DNA of 64,000 nucleotides from Ferrimonas pelagia (lineage in GTDB: Bacteria; Pseudomonadota; Gammaproteobacteria; Enterobacterales; Shewanellaceae): the NCBI RefSeq assembly GCF_039543565.1, contig NZ_BAABJZ010000097.1, positions 1 to 64,000 of the forward strand. The letters run 5' to 3'. The notes under the pieces are model-generated. The model did no database searches, was not told the origin of the DNA, and saw nothing but the letters and a program-made list of their open reading frames with translations. The translations under genes were made by a program, and so were the position numbers. Positions 16,408 through 24,704 of this stretch are shown here, piece after piece. Positions within the stretch are counted from its first letter, which is position 1, and each line of letters opens with the position of its first letter.

Positions 16408-16665
16408 ATGAAAAACCGGTTAGATGTTCGCAAGGCTTTGCGGGTGTGCGACAAAGCCACTCGATTTGGCCGTAAGGGAGCAGACAATTACGAGTTGGAC
16501 GGGCTGAAGGTTAGGCCACATTTTGACGGTTACACGGTGACCGTGAGCGATCCGCAAACCTCGTTGCATCTGCACTTCCATAATCGTTATCAGATCCACT
16601 CGGAAGATGGTCGGGCGATGGACGCATTTATCGAGCGGTTGGATCTGATCGATCAGCGTTACTGA
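16408..16665 (+). CDS. DUF3081 family small protein
   Basis: 85 residues, soluble, starting MKNRLDVRKALRVCDKATRFG and continuing with a beta-rich middle (DGYTVTVSDPQTSLHLHFHN). The DVRK start, the FDGYT block and the FHN(K/R)Y motif match DUF3081, a family seen in Vibrio, Shewanella and relatives with no known role. The ATG follows a CGAGGATG ribosome site. Its 3' end overlaps the convergent gene at 16628-17038 by 38 bases. Confidence 0.82.
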   Translation: MKNRLDVRKALRVCDKATRFGRKGADNYELDGLKVRPHFDGYTVTVSDPQTSLHLHFHNRYQIHSEDGRAMDAFIERLDLIDQRY

Positions 16666-17038
16666 CAGCGTCTTTCGGTAGGCGTTGAGTTGGAGATCTT
16701 TCCGGGCTGTTTTGCTTTTGTTGGCTGCTGCGAAGAACGGCTTGGCCCATAAGAAACAGGCCGAGCAAGCAGACCAAAGCGGAGTGGCTGGCATGAAACA
16801 GCAGTTCATTACGACTGACCCCCAACCAGAGTGCACCCCAAAATAAGGGGCAGCATAATCCCATTAAAGCGATAAATGCCCCGGGTTTTGCACTGTCCGG
16901 CAGTCGGCCTTCACGGCGCAGCAGGTTGATGATTTGCCCGATCTGGTGGTAGGGGCAGAGCTTTAGTACGCGCTGCAGTAGGGGAAAGCGTTCCATTGCA
17001 TCTTCCGTAGGTAGGATCAGGCTTAACTCTAGCCGCAT
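16628..17038 (-). CDS. Hypothetical membrane protein, two helices
   Basis: 136 residues. A basic N-terminal region (ERFPLLQRVLKLCPYHQIG) is followed by two hydrophobic segments (FIALMGLCCPLFWGALWLGV and SALVCLLGLFLMGQAVL) and a long polar, Ser/Pro/Asp-rich tail. No family is recognised. The ATG at 17038 has AGGAA ten bases upstream; an ATG 42 bases downstream (16996) with GGAAG is an equally good start. It overlaps the DUF3081 gene tail to tail. Confidence 0.5.
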   Translation of the reverse strand: MRLELSLILPTEDAMERFPLLQRVLKLCPYHQIGQIINLLRREGRLPDSAKPGAFIALMGLCCPLFWGALWLGVSRNELLFHASHSALVCLLGLFLMGQAVLRSSQQKQNSPERSPTQRLPKDAVSNADRSDPTAR

Positions 17039-17063
17039 GGTGACTTGATTCCTGCGGCACGCC

Positions 17064-17216
17064 TCACGAAATTGCAGCCATTAGTAAGTTATTTGACGTA
17101 TCTGGCAACGCCAGCCCCATGTCTTGAATGCGTCGAGTGATCAGCCGGTCACACTTTTGCTGCGGTAACCCTCGACGCCAGATCTGCGTGAGTCGTCGAT
17201 GGGTTTTGTTCGGCAT
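17064..17216 (-). pseudogene. Relic of a LysR-type regulator (C-terminal tail only)
   Basis: Reading the minus strand, a 50-codon frame contains IWRRGLPQQKCDRLITRR then IQDMGLA. It aligns without gaps to the last residues of the intact LysR gene at 20643-21584 (WLRDLLKQECGRLIDQR then IQDMGLG): W, R, L, Q, C, R-L-I, R-IQDMGL are shared, and the DNA of the last 20 codons is clearly similar. Nothing resembling the rest of a LysR protein precedes it, so it is a truncated duplicate or the remnant of a second regulator. The TGA stop is at 17064-17066. Confidence 0.65.
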
Positions 17217-17536
17217 CAGTCATTTAGATGTTGATATGCTAATGCGGCAACTTGGGAGTTTATACGCTGGGTGAGACAGCGTAATAAAATTTTGCATGTG
17301 CATGGTGGTTATCTGTTGAGCAGTATATGCCATTATTTAGTAACAGTATTATCAACATGGGTTTTCGTTGGTCCCAATTGAATCGAGTCGAGACTTGTCA
17401 AATGGACAGTCGATTGGTGGGTGTTGAAATTTCTATTGTAGACTTGTTTCTGTTATGCATTGAATCTCTGCTTATGTACTAGAGATAGAGATTTGTACGG
17501 TACGGATTGTGAACTTATATATGTTGTTTCCTTATA
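17217..17536. other. AT-rich non-coding stretch between the LysR relic and the TetR gene
   Basis: About 320 bases, clearly richer in A and T than the rest of the window, without a gene or a convincing hairpin. It marks the left edge of the low-GC segment that continues through the TetR and sulfotransferase genes. Confidence 0.5.
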
Positions 17537-18205
17537 TTACAGAGCGTTTTTCTCCAAGTAGTCAGTCACGCGGTCAATGCTGTATTGAGGTAAGGGGCTA
17601 CGAAGGGTGGTGCGTAGCTCTCGGATAAGTACCTCTATATATTGCTCGAGTGGGGCAGATACGTAGATGGGTTGGAGTGCGTAATTGAGTGTGTTGACGA
17701 GATAGCCGCGCTCTATGGCCTGCAGGTTCATTAGTAATTTTGTTCGAGATGATGGTTTCAGTGTTTCATTGTTTTCAACGGCTATCCTTTCAATCAATCG
17801 TTCCGGAAAACGAAATATACGCTGCAGTAAGTGGTCAACGTCGGATATCAAGTTAGGGTTTGCTCGCCTCCACATGGTGGGATTGGTCGCTAAGAACATT
17901 AAGCCATGATTATTGCCAGTATGGCGGTGTAGGTATAAGACAAAGCTGTAGCAGCATATGATTTTATCAACAACGTTAAGGTCAGGGCAGTGCTCTATCT
18001 CTAGCATGGAATCAAGGCGACGCAATAAATCGGCTCTAAACACGGCAAGCATGATGTCATCTTTGGTTGGAAAACAGTCATAGATTGTGGACTTTGATAC
18101 GTGTGCTTTATCTGCCAGTCCGGGGAGTGAAAAATTGACGATACCATTCTTTTTGATATCAACAATTGCTGCCTGCAGAATTCTCTCGCTGGTAATCTTA
18201 CGCAC
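17537..18205 (-). CDS. TetR/AcrR-family transcriptional regulator
   Basis: 222 residues. The N-terminal DNA-binding domain reads SERILQAAIVDIKKNG, then LPGLADKAHVSKSTIYDCF as the helix-turn-helix, then KDDIMLAVF. The rest is a helical ligand-binding domain with no recognisable subclass. The first codon is GTG with an AAGGCAAAAGA ribosome site. The gene is AT-rich relative to the neighbourhood. It lies downstream of the aryl-sulfate sulfotransferase on the same strand with a palindrome between them, so it may control itself and that gene. The ligand is unknown. Confidence 0.88.
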   Translation of the reverse strand: MRKITSERILQAAIVDIKKNGIVNFSLPGLADKAHVSKSTIYDCFPTKDDIMLAVFRADLLRRLDSMLEIEHCPDLNVVDKIICCYSFVLYLHRHTGNNHGLMFLATNPTMWRRANPNLISDVDHLLQRIFRFPERLIERIAVENNETLKPSSRTKLLMNLQAIERGYLVNTLNYALQPIYVSAPLEQYIEVLIRELRTTLRSPLPQYSIDRVTDYLEKNAL

Positions 18206-18285
18206 TCTTTTGCCTTGCCTGTTAGTACCCTAGGCGGAAGCAAAACATTCTTGTTGTATAAAGTCTAGGTGCGTTGGTGACGGTG

Positions 18286-18310
18286 TGAATTATTGCTAAA
18301 ACATAATTCA
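18286..18310. promoter_or_regulatory. Operator-like palindrome upstream of the TetR gene
   Basis: TGAATTAT (18286-18293) and ATAATTCA (18303-18310) form an 8-9-8 inverted repeat 81-105 bases upstream of the regulator's GTG, a usual layout for TetR autoregulation. It is AT-rich, so chance cannot be excluded. Confidence 0.4.
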
Positions 18311-18332
18311 GAAAGCGTATTTGCTGGCCATT

Positions 18333-18367
18333 ACACTTAGGCTACCCATAAAGGATAGCCTAAGTGT
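18333..18367 (-). terminator. Stem-loop after the sulfotransferase gene
   Basis: ACACTTAGGCTA (18333-18344) and TAGCCTAAGTGT (18356-18367) form a perfect 12-bp stem just past the stop of the minus-strand gene ending at 18385. No T-run follows on the minus strand, so termination efficiency is uncertain. Confidence 0.6.
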
Positions 18368-18384
18368 TGTTCAATCAACCTAGA

Positions 18385-20139
18385 TTAGAAGGCTAGATCT
18401 GGATTGATGACCTGCGCTCGATAAAATGGCAGGGTGGGGGCAACGTTATGGATTTTGATCTCCACTTTTACGTCACGTTTATCGTCAGCTGATACCTCGG
18501 TGATCCAAGGGTGAGAGACCTCAGGTCTCTTAAATAACCCAGCGGAACCAGAGAACATCATCATGGTCTCTTTATCTGCCATATAACGGATTGATGAGGT
18601 TACTGGACTGTACCAGTCCCAGCCTCGCTCTTTGCCGTATTCCCACACTTGCTTAACAGTCAGGTTGTCTTCATCAATGACGTACTCAACCCCACGGCTG
18701 TATTTCATATTCGGCAAGGCTGGTTGCTCAAAGCCTCGTCCGTCGCCATTGTCGAATGATACGAGAGTGCCGCGATCGGTTAGCCAAGACGTGTGTTGAG
18801 TCCAAGGCCAATCAAAATCGGTATCTTTGCACTTGCCCTCGTGGCAGTCCAACTTACGTCCTTTGTTGTCAATGGGAGTCAATACCTTGGACTCGAGATC
18901 GCCCCATCCCAGGTTGCCTGCTAGGATCCATTTCACCTCTTTGTCACGACCGATCTTGACTGTGCCTTGGTGGCGGAGCGAAAGAATAAGGCTGTCATCG
19001 GAGGGGTCATATGCAATTGAGTTGATATGCGCCCAATTTCGTCCCGGTGCGATGCCTGCAATATCCCCAAAGGGGGCGTCTGGTTCAATTTCTACCATCT
19101 CTCCCTGTGCATTCTCATCAATGTTTAGGCAGACAGCTGATGAATCCAGTACGGTGATAAGCGAGCTCCGATTGGGATTCAGGATTGAATTCATATCCCA
19201 CTCTTCGACTACGTTGCCATATTCATCGACCTCAATAATATGGTCGCGGACGGTATTCACTCGCTGTCCATCGGGGCGAAGGTAATTTTTCTTCGCAACA
19301 CGAATGAGGTAGGTGTCGTGAGGTGTTTGTACGATTTCATGGCTGTGGTCGATATAACCGCGAGGCAGACGACGCTCAAATACTTTACGGCCGAGCAGAT
19401 CCATTCTGAGATAGCTCTGGCCTTTGGCGACAATCAATTCACCATTTTCAACCTGATGATAGCCCATCATGACACCCTTCATTGAGATGTCTTCATCGCC
19501 ATTGAAATGGAATGGGCTCAGATACCAGCGTACCTCACCTTGTGTATCCGTCACATAGTGATAAGAGGGCATCGCATTCCACTCACCGGCACCACCGTTT
19601 GTCCAGGTCAGAGAACGGGAATCCGGCCCGCGGTGGTTACCATTGACAAGATAAAGGCGGTCTTCAAAGCCTTTCGCAACCTTTTTCACTTCCATTTCCG
19701 GGAATGTGCGTTCCATTCGGTCCATGGCAACTGTCATTATCGGTTGGGTCAGAATTTTATACGTCTCTTTTTTGTTTTCTCCGGTAGAGAGCTTGTAGCT
19801 GACTTCGACGATGTTCATGTGATTGGCATAGAGACCAAACACAGGGATCCCATTATGGGTTAGCAAGCTTTTTCTTTCGACGTCATAGTTAATGTCGACC
19901 CCTTTTTTGCCTTTGCCTTTCACTGTTACTTTTGCTGACGCTAGGCGCTTGCCGCCTAGATCAATCACAGCAGTCAGGGGAGCGATATTATAAGGGTTGA
20001 TATAAACCATTCCCAGTTCGCCTTGGCTTGGCAATCCCTTTACGGTAGCTTTAATGCCGTTTTCTGCTATAGCTGTGCCACTCAATAGTGCAGTTGTAAT
20101 GGCCATCGCCATTAATGTGTTTTTACGACTCATCATCAT
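18385..20139 (-). CDS. assT: Periplasmic aryl-sulfate sulfotransferase
   Basis: 584 residues, close in length to known AssT. A signal peptide (about 1-26, ending TAIA-EN) exports it. The catalytic set is present: H267 (HSHEIVQ), H371 and N373 (NWAHINS), R389 (LRHQG) and H449 (TQHTSW), the last corresponding to the sulfated histidine. C432 and C437 match the disulfide pair. The enzyme moves sulfate between phenolic compounds without PAPS. Three ATG codons in a row open the gene. No dsbL/dsbI pair, often adjacent in enterobacteria, lies nearby. The gene is less GC-rich than the window. Confidence 0.93.
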   Translation of the reverse strand: MMMSRKNTLMAMAITTALLSGTAIAENGIKATVKGLPSQGELGMVYINPYNIAPLTAVIDLGGKRLASAKVTVKGKGKKGVDINYDVERKSLLTHNGIPVFGLYANHMNIVEVSYKLSTGENKKETYKILTQPIMTVAMDRMERTFPEMEVKKVAKGFEDRLYLVNGNHRGPDSRSLTWTNGGAGEWNAMPSYHYVTDTQGEVRWYLSPFHFNGDEDISMKGVMMGYHQVENGELIVAKGQSYLRMDLLGRKVFERRLPRGYIDHSHEIVQTPHDTYLIRVAKKNYLRPDGQRVNTVRDHIIEVDEYGNVVEEWDMNSILNPNRSSLITVLDSSAVCLNIDENAQGEMVEIEPDAPFGDIAGIAPGRNWAHINSIAYDPSDDSLILSLRHQGTVKIGRDKEVKWILAGNLGWGDLESKVLTPIDNKGRKLDCHEGKCKDTDFDWPWTQHTSWLTDRGTLVSFDNGDGRGFEQPALPNMKYSRGVEYVIDEDNLTVKQVWEYGKERGWDWYSPVTSSIRYMADKETMMMFSGSAGLFKRPEVSHPWITEVSADDKRDVKVEIKIHNVAPTLPFYRAQVINPDLAF

Positions 20140-20642
20140 TCATCCCAAGTGATTGGCTTATCCGTTATTAAGATTAAGTGTCTCGAAGGGAGTTATATGG
20201 TCACTGGTCACAAAGTGGTGTACTAACTGTACTGGCTGTGTGGCTAGTTAGTATTAGTTGTACTTGATGGAATGACGTCTAAAAAAACAGGATGATTGGG
20301 GAATGTTTTTCGTTTAGCTTTTGTTGTTTTCACGCGGAGTCTCAACCGCGAAGCTTCTTGCGGTAAAGTAATTCGATTTTCACTTGGTTTGATTTAAGGT
20401 GCAGTCTTATCTCTTCACCGCCCATAGGGAAAGACACTTCTTGGCGGCACGTTTTTGCTTTTGACGGTCTTAGTGTAGAAAAGTGGTATGCGGCTCTGCC
20501 CATGCTAAGCACGGGCAAAGAGGCGTATTGAACTTGAGTGGATGAAAAGTAGTTTTCTATCTTGTTTGAGTTATTGAGCCAAGCTTTTCTGCGGACGGGG
20601 CCGAAGGAGCGTTTGTACGCTTGGACGAACCATGGTTGTCAT
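20140..20642. other. 500-base leader/intergenic region upstream of the sulfotransferase
   Basis: AT-rich, no gene. A 7-bp inverted repeat (TACTAAC 20221-20227 with GTTAGTA 20247-20253) lies 80-115 bases before the sulfotransferase start and could be an operator; repeats of GTAC surround it. The rest shows nothing that I can identify. Confidence 0.4.
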
Positions 20643-21584
20643 TTAGCCCAACCCCATGTCTTGGATGCGCTGATCGATCAATCGGCCGCATTCCTGCTTG
20701 AGCAGATCCCGCAGCCAACGCTGGGGGGCGGAGTGTTCGCAGCGCGGATGCCACAGCAAGGAGTAGTCGAAGGGCTTGAGCTCAAAGGGCAGGGAGCGGA
20801 TCACCAGATCGTGTTTCTCGGCGACCAGATAGGCCAGATCGGCGGGGACGGTGATGATCAGCGGCATGGTGTCGACCACCGCCAGCGCGGTTTCCAGGTG
20901 ATAGGCTCGAAGCACCTGTTTCGGCGCGGGGTGGCCGCGGAGCCCTGCATCGATCAGCGCTTTGACGCCGTCGCTGATGGCGATCATGGCATGGGGGTAG
21001 TTGAGATAGTCGTTGATGGTCAGGGGCTTGTCGGCCAGAGGGTGGGATTTGGAGAGCAGACAGAACACGCCGACTTGGCCGAGATGGGCCGAGTGCAGCG
21101 GTGCGATGTCACCGTCGGTGCGGCAGATCGCCATGTCACAGCCGCCGCTGGTGAGTTGATCCAACAGATGTTCGTGTTGCACCGGGGCAAACTCCAGCTC
21201 GATGGCCGGGGCTTGTCGGTACAGCTCCGGTAAGGCGTAAGGCAGGATGGTTTGCACCGCGTAGTCGGTGGCGGCGATCACAAAGCGTTGCTCGCAGGCT
21301 TTGGGCTGGAAATCCTGTGGGGCCAGTAGCATGCGCAGCGCTTCCAGCGGCTGTTGCAGATCCTGATCGAGGCCGAGTGCCCGCTCGGTCGGCACCAGTT
21401 TTTGCCCTTGACGGATAAACAGCGGATCGTCCAGCAGCTCACGCAGCCGGCCCAGCACCCGGCTCATTGCTGACTGGCTCATATTCAGTCGTTTCGCGGC
21501 GCCGCTGACGCTGCCCTCTTCCAATAATACCTTGAGCGCGATCAGCAGGTTTAGATCGCGGCGGTAGATCTCATCCAGCTCCAT
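20643..21584 (-). CDS. LysR-family transcriptional regulator
   Basis: 313 residues. The N-terminal winged helix reads RRDLNLLIALKVLLEEGSVS then AAKRLNMSQSAMSRVLGRLR, typical of the NodD/LeuO-like branch (D-L-N-L start). The rest is a two-lobe effector-binding domain (FVIAATDYAVQTILP, CDMAICRTDGD, HPRCEHSAPQRWLRDLL). It is divergent from the 2OG-Fe(II) oxygenase gene at 21724 with 139 bases between, so it may regulate that gene and itself. Its last 26 codons are similar to the relic at 17064-17216. Confidence 0.92.
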   Translation of the reverse strand: MELDEIYRRDLNLLIALKVLLEEGSVSGAAKRLNMSQSAMSRVLGRLRELLDDPLFIRQGQKLVPTERALGLDQDLQQPLEALRMLLAPQDFQPKACEQRFVIAATDYAVQTILPYALPELYRQAPAIELEFAPVQHEHLLDQLTSGGCDMAICRTDGDIAPLHSAHLGQVGVFCLLSKSHPLADKPLTINDYLNYPHAMIAISDGVKALIDAGLRGHPAPKQVLRAYHLETALAVVDTMPLIITVPADLAYLVAEKHDLVIRSLPFELKPFDYSLLWHPRCEHSAPQRWLRDLLKQECGRLIDQRIQDMGLG

Positions 21585-21723
21585 AACGACTCATTTTAGG
21601 GGACTCTATATCGAAGTATGACAGCGGAGAAGGACGTGTCACAGTCAATCAAGGGATCTTTTCATAGGTAGATTGTTGATAGGCGCGCACACTGGTGGTC
21701 TGGATCACCCCGTTGAGTACCGA

Positions 21724-22377
21724 ATGCCTCTGCTTCCTACCTGTCCGCCTTTGTTGATTGAGGAGGGGCTGTTCGATGAGATCTGCCGATCATTGAGCCA
21801 AAGTGGTTATGCCGTTTTACCTGCCGCCTTACCTGTGTTGATCAGCGATGCTTTGATGTGCTGTCTGGCCACGATGGAAGCCGATGGCTTTCGCAACGCG
21901 GCCATCGGCCGTGGGGTACAATCTCAGGTCAATACGGGCGTGCGCCGAGATGAGATCGCCTGGATTGAAGCACAGTCTCACACGGCCCGCCTTTGGCTGG
22001 AATGGGCAGAACGTCTTCGTCTGCACCTGAATCGCCACCTGTATCTGGGGCTGTTCTCTTTTGAAAGCCACTTTGCCCGCTACCAGCCGGGTCAGTTTTA
22101 CCAGACACATCTTGATGCGTTTCGTGGGCGATCTAATCGTGTCGTCACGCTGCTGACTTACCTTAATCATGATTGGCTGAAGCAGCACGGGGGTGAACTG
22201 CTGATCTATCCCGATAATCGGTCTGAGTCGCCTGTGGCACTGGGGGTATCGGTGGCTTCTGTTCTGCCGGCTTTGGGTACCTTGGTCGTTTTCCTTAGCG
22301 ACCGCTTTCCGCACGAGGTGTTACCGGCGACGCGCCCAAGATTGAGTGTCGCTGGTTGGTTCCGACTGAACGAGTGA
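21724..22377 (+). CDS. 2-oxoglutarate/Fe(II)-dependent dioxygenase (prolyl hydroxylase-like)
   Basis: 217 residues from the ATG at 21724 (a TTG at 21673 would add 17 unlikely residues). The jelly-roll core has the iron ligands H129 and D131 (YQTHLDAF), H197 (RFPHEVLP) and the 2-oxoglutarate arginine R206 (RPRLSVAGWFR). NRVVTLLTYLN and GGELLIYP are usual for the SM-20/prolyl 4-hydroxylase group. The substrate is unknown; bacterial members often modify proteins such as EF-Tu. Divergent from a LysR regulator. Confidence 0.87.
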   Translation: MPLLPTCPPLLIEEGLFDEICRSLSQSGYAVLPAALPVLISDALMCCLATMEADGFRNAAIGRGVQSQVNTGVRRDEIAWIEAQSHTARLWLEWAERLRLHLNRHLYLGLFSFESHFARYQPGQFYQTHLDAFRGRSNRVVTLLTYLNHDWLKQHGGELLIYPDNRSESPVALGVSVASVLPALGTLVVFLSDRFPHEVLPATRPRLSVAGWFRLNE

Positions 22378-22410
22378 GTCGCGTGGCCGTCTCTGGTCAA
22401 ACAAAGCTAC

Positions 22411-23895
22411 TCAAGCCCAGTTCAGCTCGAAACGAAATTCCGTGCCTTGTTGCACCTGACTGGAAACCTGGATCTCACTTTGGTGCAGGGCCAGTAGCTT
22501 ACGGGTGATGGCCAGGCCGAGGCCGGAGTGGGCACTGTCGCCGCGCACGCTGTTGGCCGCTTTGTAGTGGGGATCGAATATATGGGGCAGATCGGAGGCG
22601 GGAATACCTATGCCGCTGTCGCTGACGGTGACGCGCAGGTGTTGCTCTGTCGGGGACAGGCGCACGGTGATGGTGTCGCCGGCTTGGCAGTGGCGCAGGG
22701 CGTTGTCGATCAAGTTGGTGAACACCCGCTCCAGCTTTTCGATGTCGGCGTTGATCTGCAAACTGGGATCCTTCGGCTGCACATCCAGCAGCACTTGCTT
22801 GTTTTCGGCGGCGGGGCGGTATTTTTGCAGCACGTCTTGCACCAGCTCGGCGATGTTGACGCTCTCCAGTTGCATCGGCACCTGATCGCTCTCCAGCCGG
22901 GCCAGCTCCATCAGTTGATCGACCATTTTGTGGATCTTCTCGGCGTTTTGATGGGCGATCTCGATGTAGCGGGGATCGGCGCCGCCCTGCTGTTTGTGTT
23001 GCAGCAGGTAGGTTTCCAGGTAGCCCTGCAAGGCGGCGAGCGGGGTGCGCAGATCGTGGCTGACGTGGGCCAGCAGCTCGCGACGCATCTCATCGACGCT
23101 TTTCACTTTCTGATATTGGCTCTGCAGGCGTTGGGACAGGGCATTGAAGGCGCGGCTGAGGCGCTGGATCTCATCGGGGCCGCCGTCGGCGAGGCGCAAT
23201 TGGCCGGTAAAGCCCTGCTGCTCCAGGGTGTCTATCTCGCGAGCGAGGCGGCGCAGCGGGCGGATCATCCAGGCGAACAGGCCTAGGGTGGTGAGCAGCA
23301 AAAACAGCGTCGCGGCCACAGCCATCAGGCCACTGAGCTCCCACCACTCGCCGTCGGCGGTTTGCGCGGCGACCGAATCGTAGATCTCGCCATTGATGAT
23401 GATGTACAGATAACCCTGCAGTTGCTCGCCGGGCTGAGCGTCAGGGGATTGGGCGTAGATGGGGGCGACGGAGAAGATCTTATTGCGATCGACCGAGCGG
23501 GGATCCGGCCCGCGCAGCGGTAGGTCGGCGCTGGCGGACAGATATTGCCGGATGGCGTCAATGGGGATCTGCAGACGCTGGATTTTTTCCGCCGGGGCGG
23601 AGTAGTTGAGCAGCCGTCCATCGGGACTGAGCAGGTAGAACTCGAAACCTTTGCCCAGGATCATCATGTTATGAAAGGCCCGCTCGACGGCGACGGGATC
23701 TGGTGTGTCGCCTTGAAACAGCGGTCCCTCATGGACGATGTGCTCTGCCAGGGCAAAATGCAGCCGCTGGGTGATCTCATCCTCCACTTGATCGTCCATC
23801 TGGCGGCTGAGGGTCAACAGTAGTAGGCCGAGCAGCAGGAACACGCCCAGTAGCACCCAGGCAAGGCGGGCAAACAGTGAATTGAATGCGATCAT
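22411..23895 (-). CDS. Sensor histidine kinase of the spondin locus
   Basis: 494 residues: TM1 (about 11-29), a periplasmic sensor (about 30-188), TM2 (about 189-211), HAMP (about 210-262), HisKA with H280 in LLAHVSHDLRTPL, and an HATPase domain with N394 in FTNLIDNALRH, DSGIGIP (426-432) and GLGLA (458-462). It phosphorylates the partner regulator encoded 24 bases upstream on the same strand. The periplasmic part contains a long loop with no clear PAS or Cache motif. It ends the operon that begins with two spondin-domain genes. Confidence 0.93.
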   Translation of the reverse strand: MIAFNSLFARLAWVLLGVFLLLGLLLLTLSRQMDDQVEDEITQRLHFALAEHIVHEGPLFQGDTPDPVAVERAFHNMMILGKGFEFYLLSPDGRLLNYSAPAEKIQRLQIPIDAIRQYLSASADLPLRGPDPRSVDRNKIFSVAPIYAQSPDAQPGEQLQGYLYIIINGEIYDSVAAQTADGEWWELSGLMAVAATLFLLLTTLGLFAWMIRPLRRLAREIDTLEQQGFTGQLRLADGGPDEIQRLSRAFNALSQRLQSQYQKVKSVDEMRRELLAHVSHDLRTPLAALQGYLETYLLQHKQQGGADPRYIEIAHQNAEKIHKMVDQLMELARLESDQVPMQLESVNIAELVQDVLQKYRPAAENKQVLLDVQPKDPSLQINADIEKLERVFTNLIDNALRHCQAGDTITVRLSPTEQHLRVTVSDSGIGIPASDLPHIFDPHYKAANSVRGDSAHSGLGLAITRKLLALHQSEIQVSSQVQQGTEFRFELNWA

Positions 23896-23919
23896 GGTGT
23901 GTTCCTTGAGTGCCAGCCG

Positions 23920-24612
23920 CTAGAGCTGATCATTAAATTTGTAGCCAACGCCCCAAACGGTCAGGACCAGATCGGGCTGAGCCGGATCCCGCTCCAGTTT
24001 GGCCCGCAGCCGGTTGATGTGGGAGTTCACCGTGTGCTGATAGCCGCCGTGGTGGTAGCCCCACACCGCATCGAGCAGTTCATCCCGACGGTAGACCCGG
24101 CCCGGATGTTGGGCCAGAAACCAGATCAGATCGAACTCGGTGCCGGTCAGCTCTACGGCGCTGCCGCTGAGGGTGACCCGGCGTCGGTTGGGATCCAGCG
24201 TTAACGGGCCGACCGAGATCGGCTCTGGCTCGTGTTGCTGTTTGGCCAGTCCGGCCCGGCGCAACTGGGCTTTGACCCGGGCCTGTAGCTCGCGCACTGA
24301 GAAGGGCTTAGTCAAGTAGTCGTCGGCGCCGGTTTCCAGCCCGACCACGCGGTCCGCTTCGCTATTGCGGGCGGTCAGCATCAGAATCGGGGTATGGCAG
24401 CCCTGTTGACGCAATTGCTGACACAGGGTCAGCCCGTCCATGCCCGGCAGCATCAGATCCAGTACGATCAGATCAAACCTCTGCTGCTGGGCCAGTTGAT
24501 AGCCCCGCGTGCCGTCGAGACAACGGGTGACCTGATGATTCAGGGTTTCCAAGTTCATCGCCACCAGGGCGTTGATATCCACTTCATCTTCAATGATCAG
24601 AAGCTGGGCCAT
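23920..24612 (-). CDS. OmpR/PhoB-type response regulator of the spondin locus
   Basis: 230 residues. The receiver has the acidic pair at E8-D9, the phosphoacceptor D52 (VLDLMLPGMDG), T80 and K102 (YLTKPFSV). The winged-helix output domain spans about 130-228 (TGTEFDLIWFLAQHPGRVYR, RRDELLDAVWG). The ATG at 24612 is chosen because the frame's 17 earlier codons have no family counterpart. It sits between the kinase and the spondin genes, so those secreted proteins are the likely regulated targets or input. Confidence 0.93.
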   Translation of the reverse strand: MAQLLIIEDEVDINALVAMNLETLNHQVTRCLDGTRGYQLAQQQRFDLIVLDLMLPGMDGLTLCQQLRQQGCHTPILMLTARNSEADRVVGLETGADDYLTKPFSVRELQARVKAQLRRAGLAKQQHEPEPISVGPLTLDPNRRRVTLSGSAVELTGTEFDLIWFLAQHPGRVYRRDELLDAVWGYHHGGYQHTVNSHINRLRAKLERDPAQPDLVLTVWGVGYKFNDQL

Positions 24613-24640
24613 GTAGGCACTCCGGTATTGTCGGGGAGAG

Positions 24641-24692
24641 AGGGACACCCTGTGGGGACCCATCGTGGGCCACCACAGATCACGGTGTCTCT
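24641..24692. repeat. Interrupted hairpin between spondin gene 2 and the response regulator
   Basis: GACACC and CTGTGG (24644-24655) can pair with CCACAG (24673-24678) and GGTGTC (24684-24689) with a bulge in between, and the flanks AGAGG/CTCT extend the stem. No T-run follows on the minus strand, so it may be an mRNA processing or stabilising element, or an operator. Confidence 0.4.
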
Positions 24693-24704
24693 TTCAGACC
24701 GGCA

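Noticed and set aside
22528..23286. 252-codon plus-strand frame over the histidine kinase
   Set aside because: Antisense shadow; Gly/Val/Gln-rich low-complexity translation.
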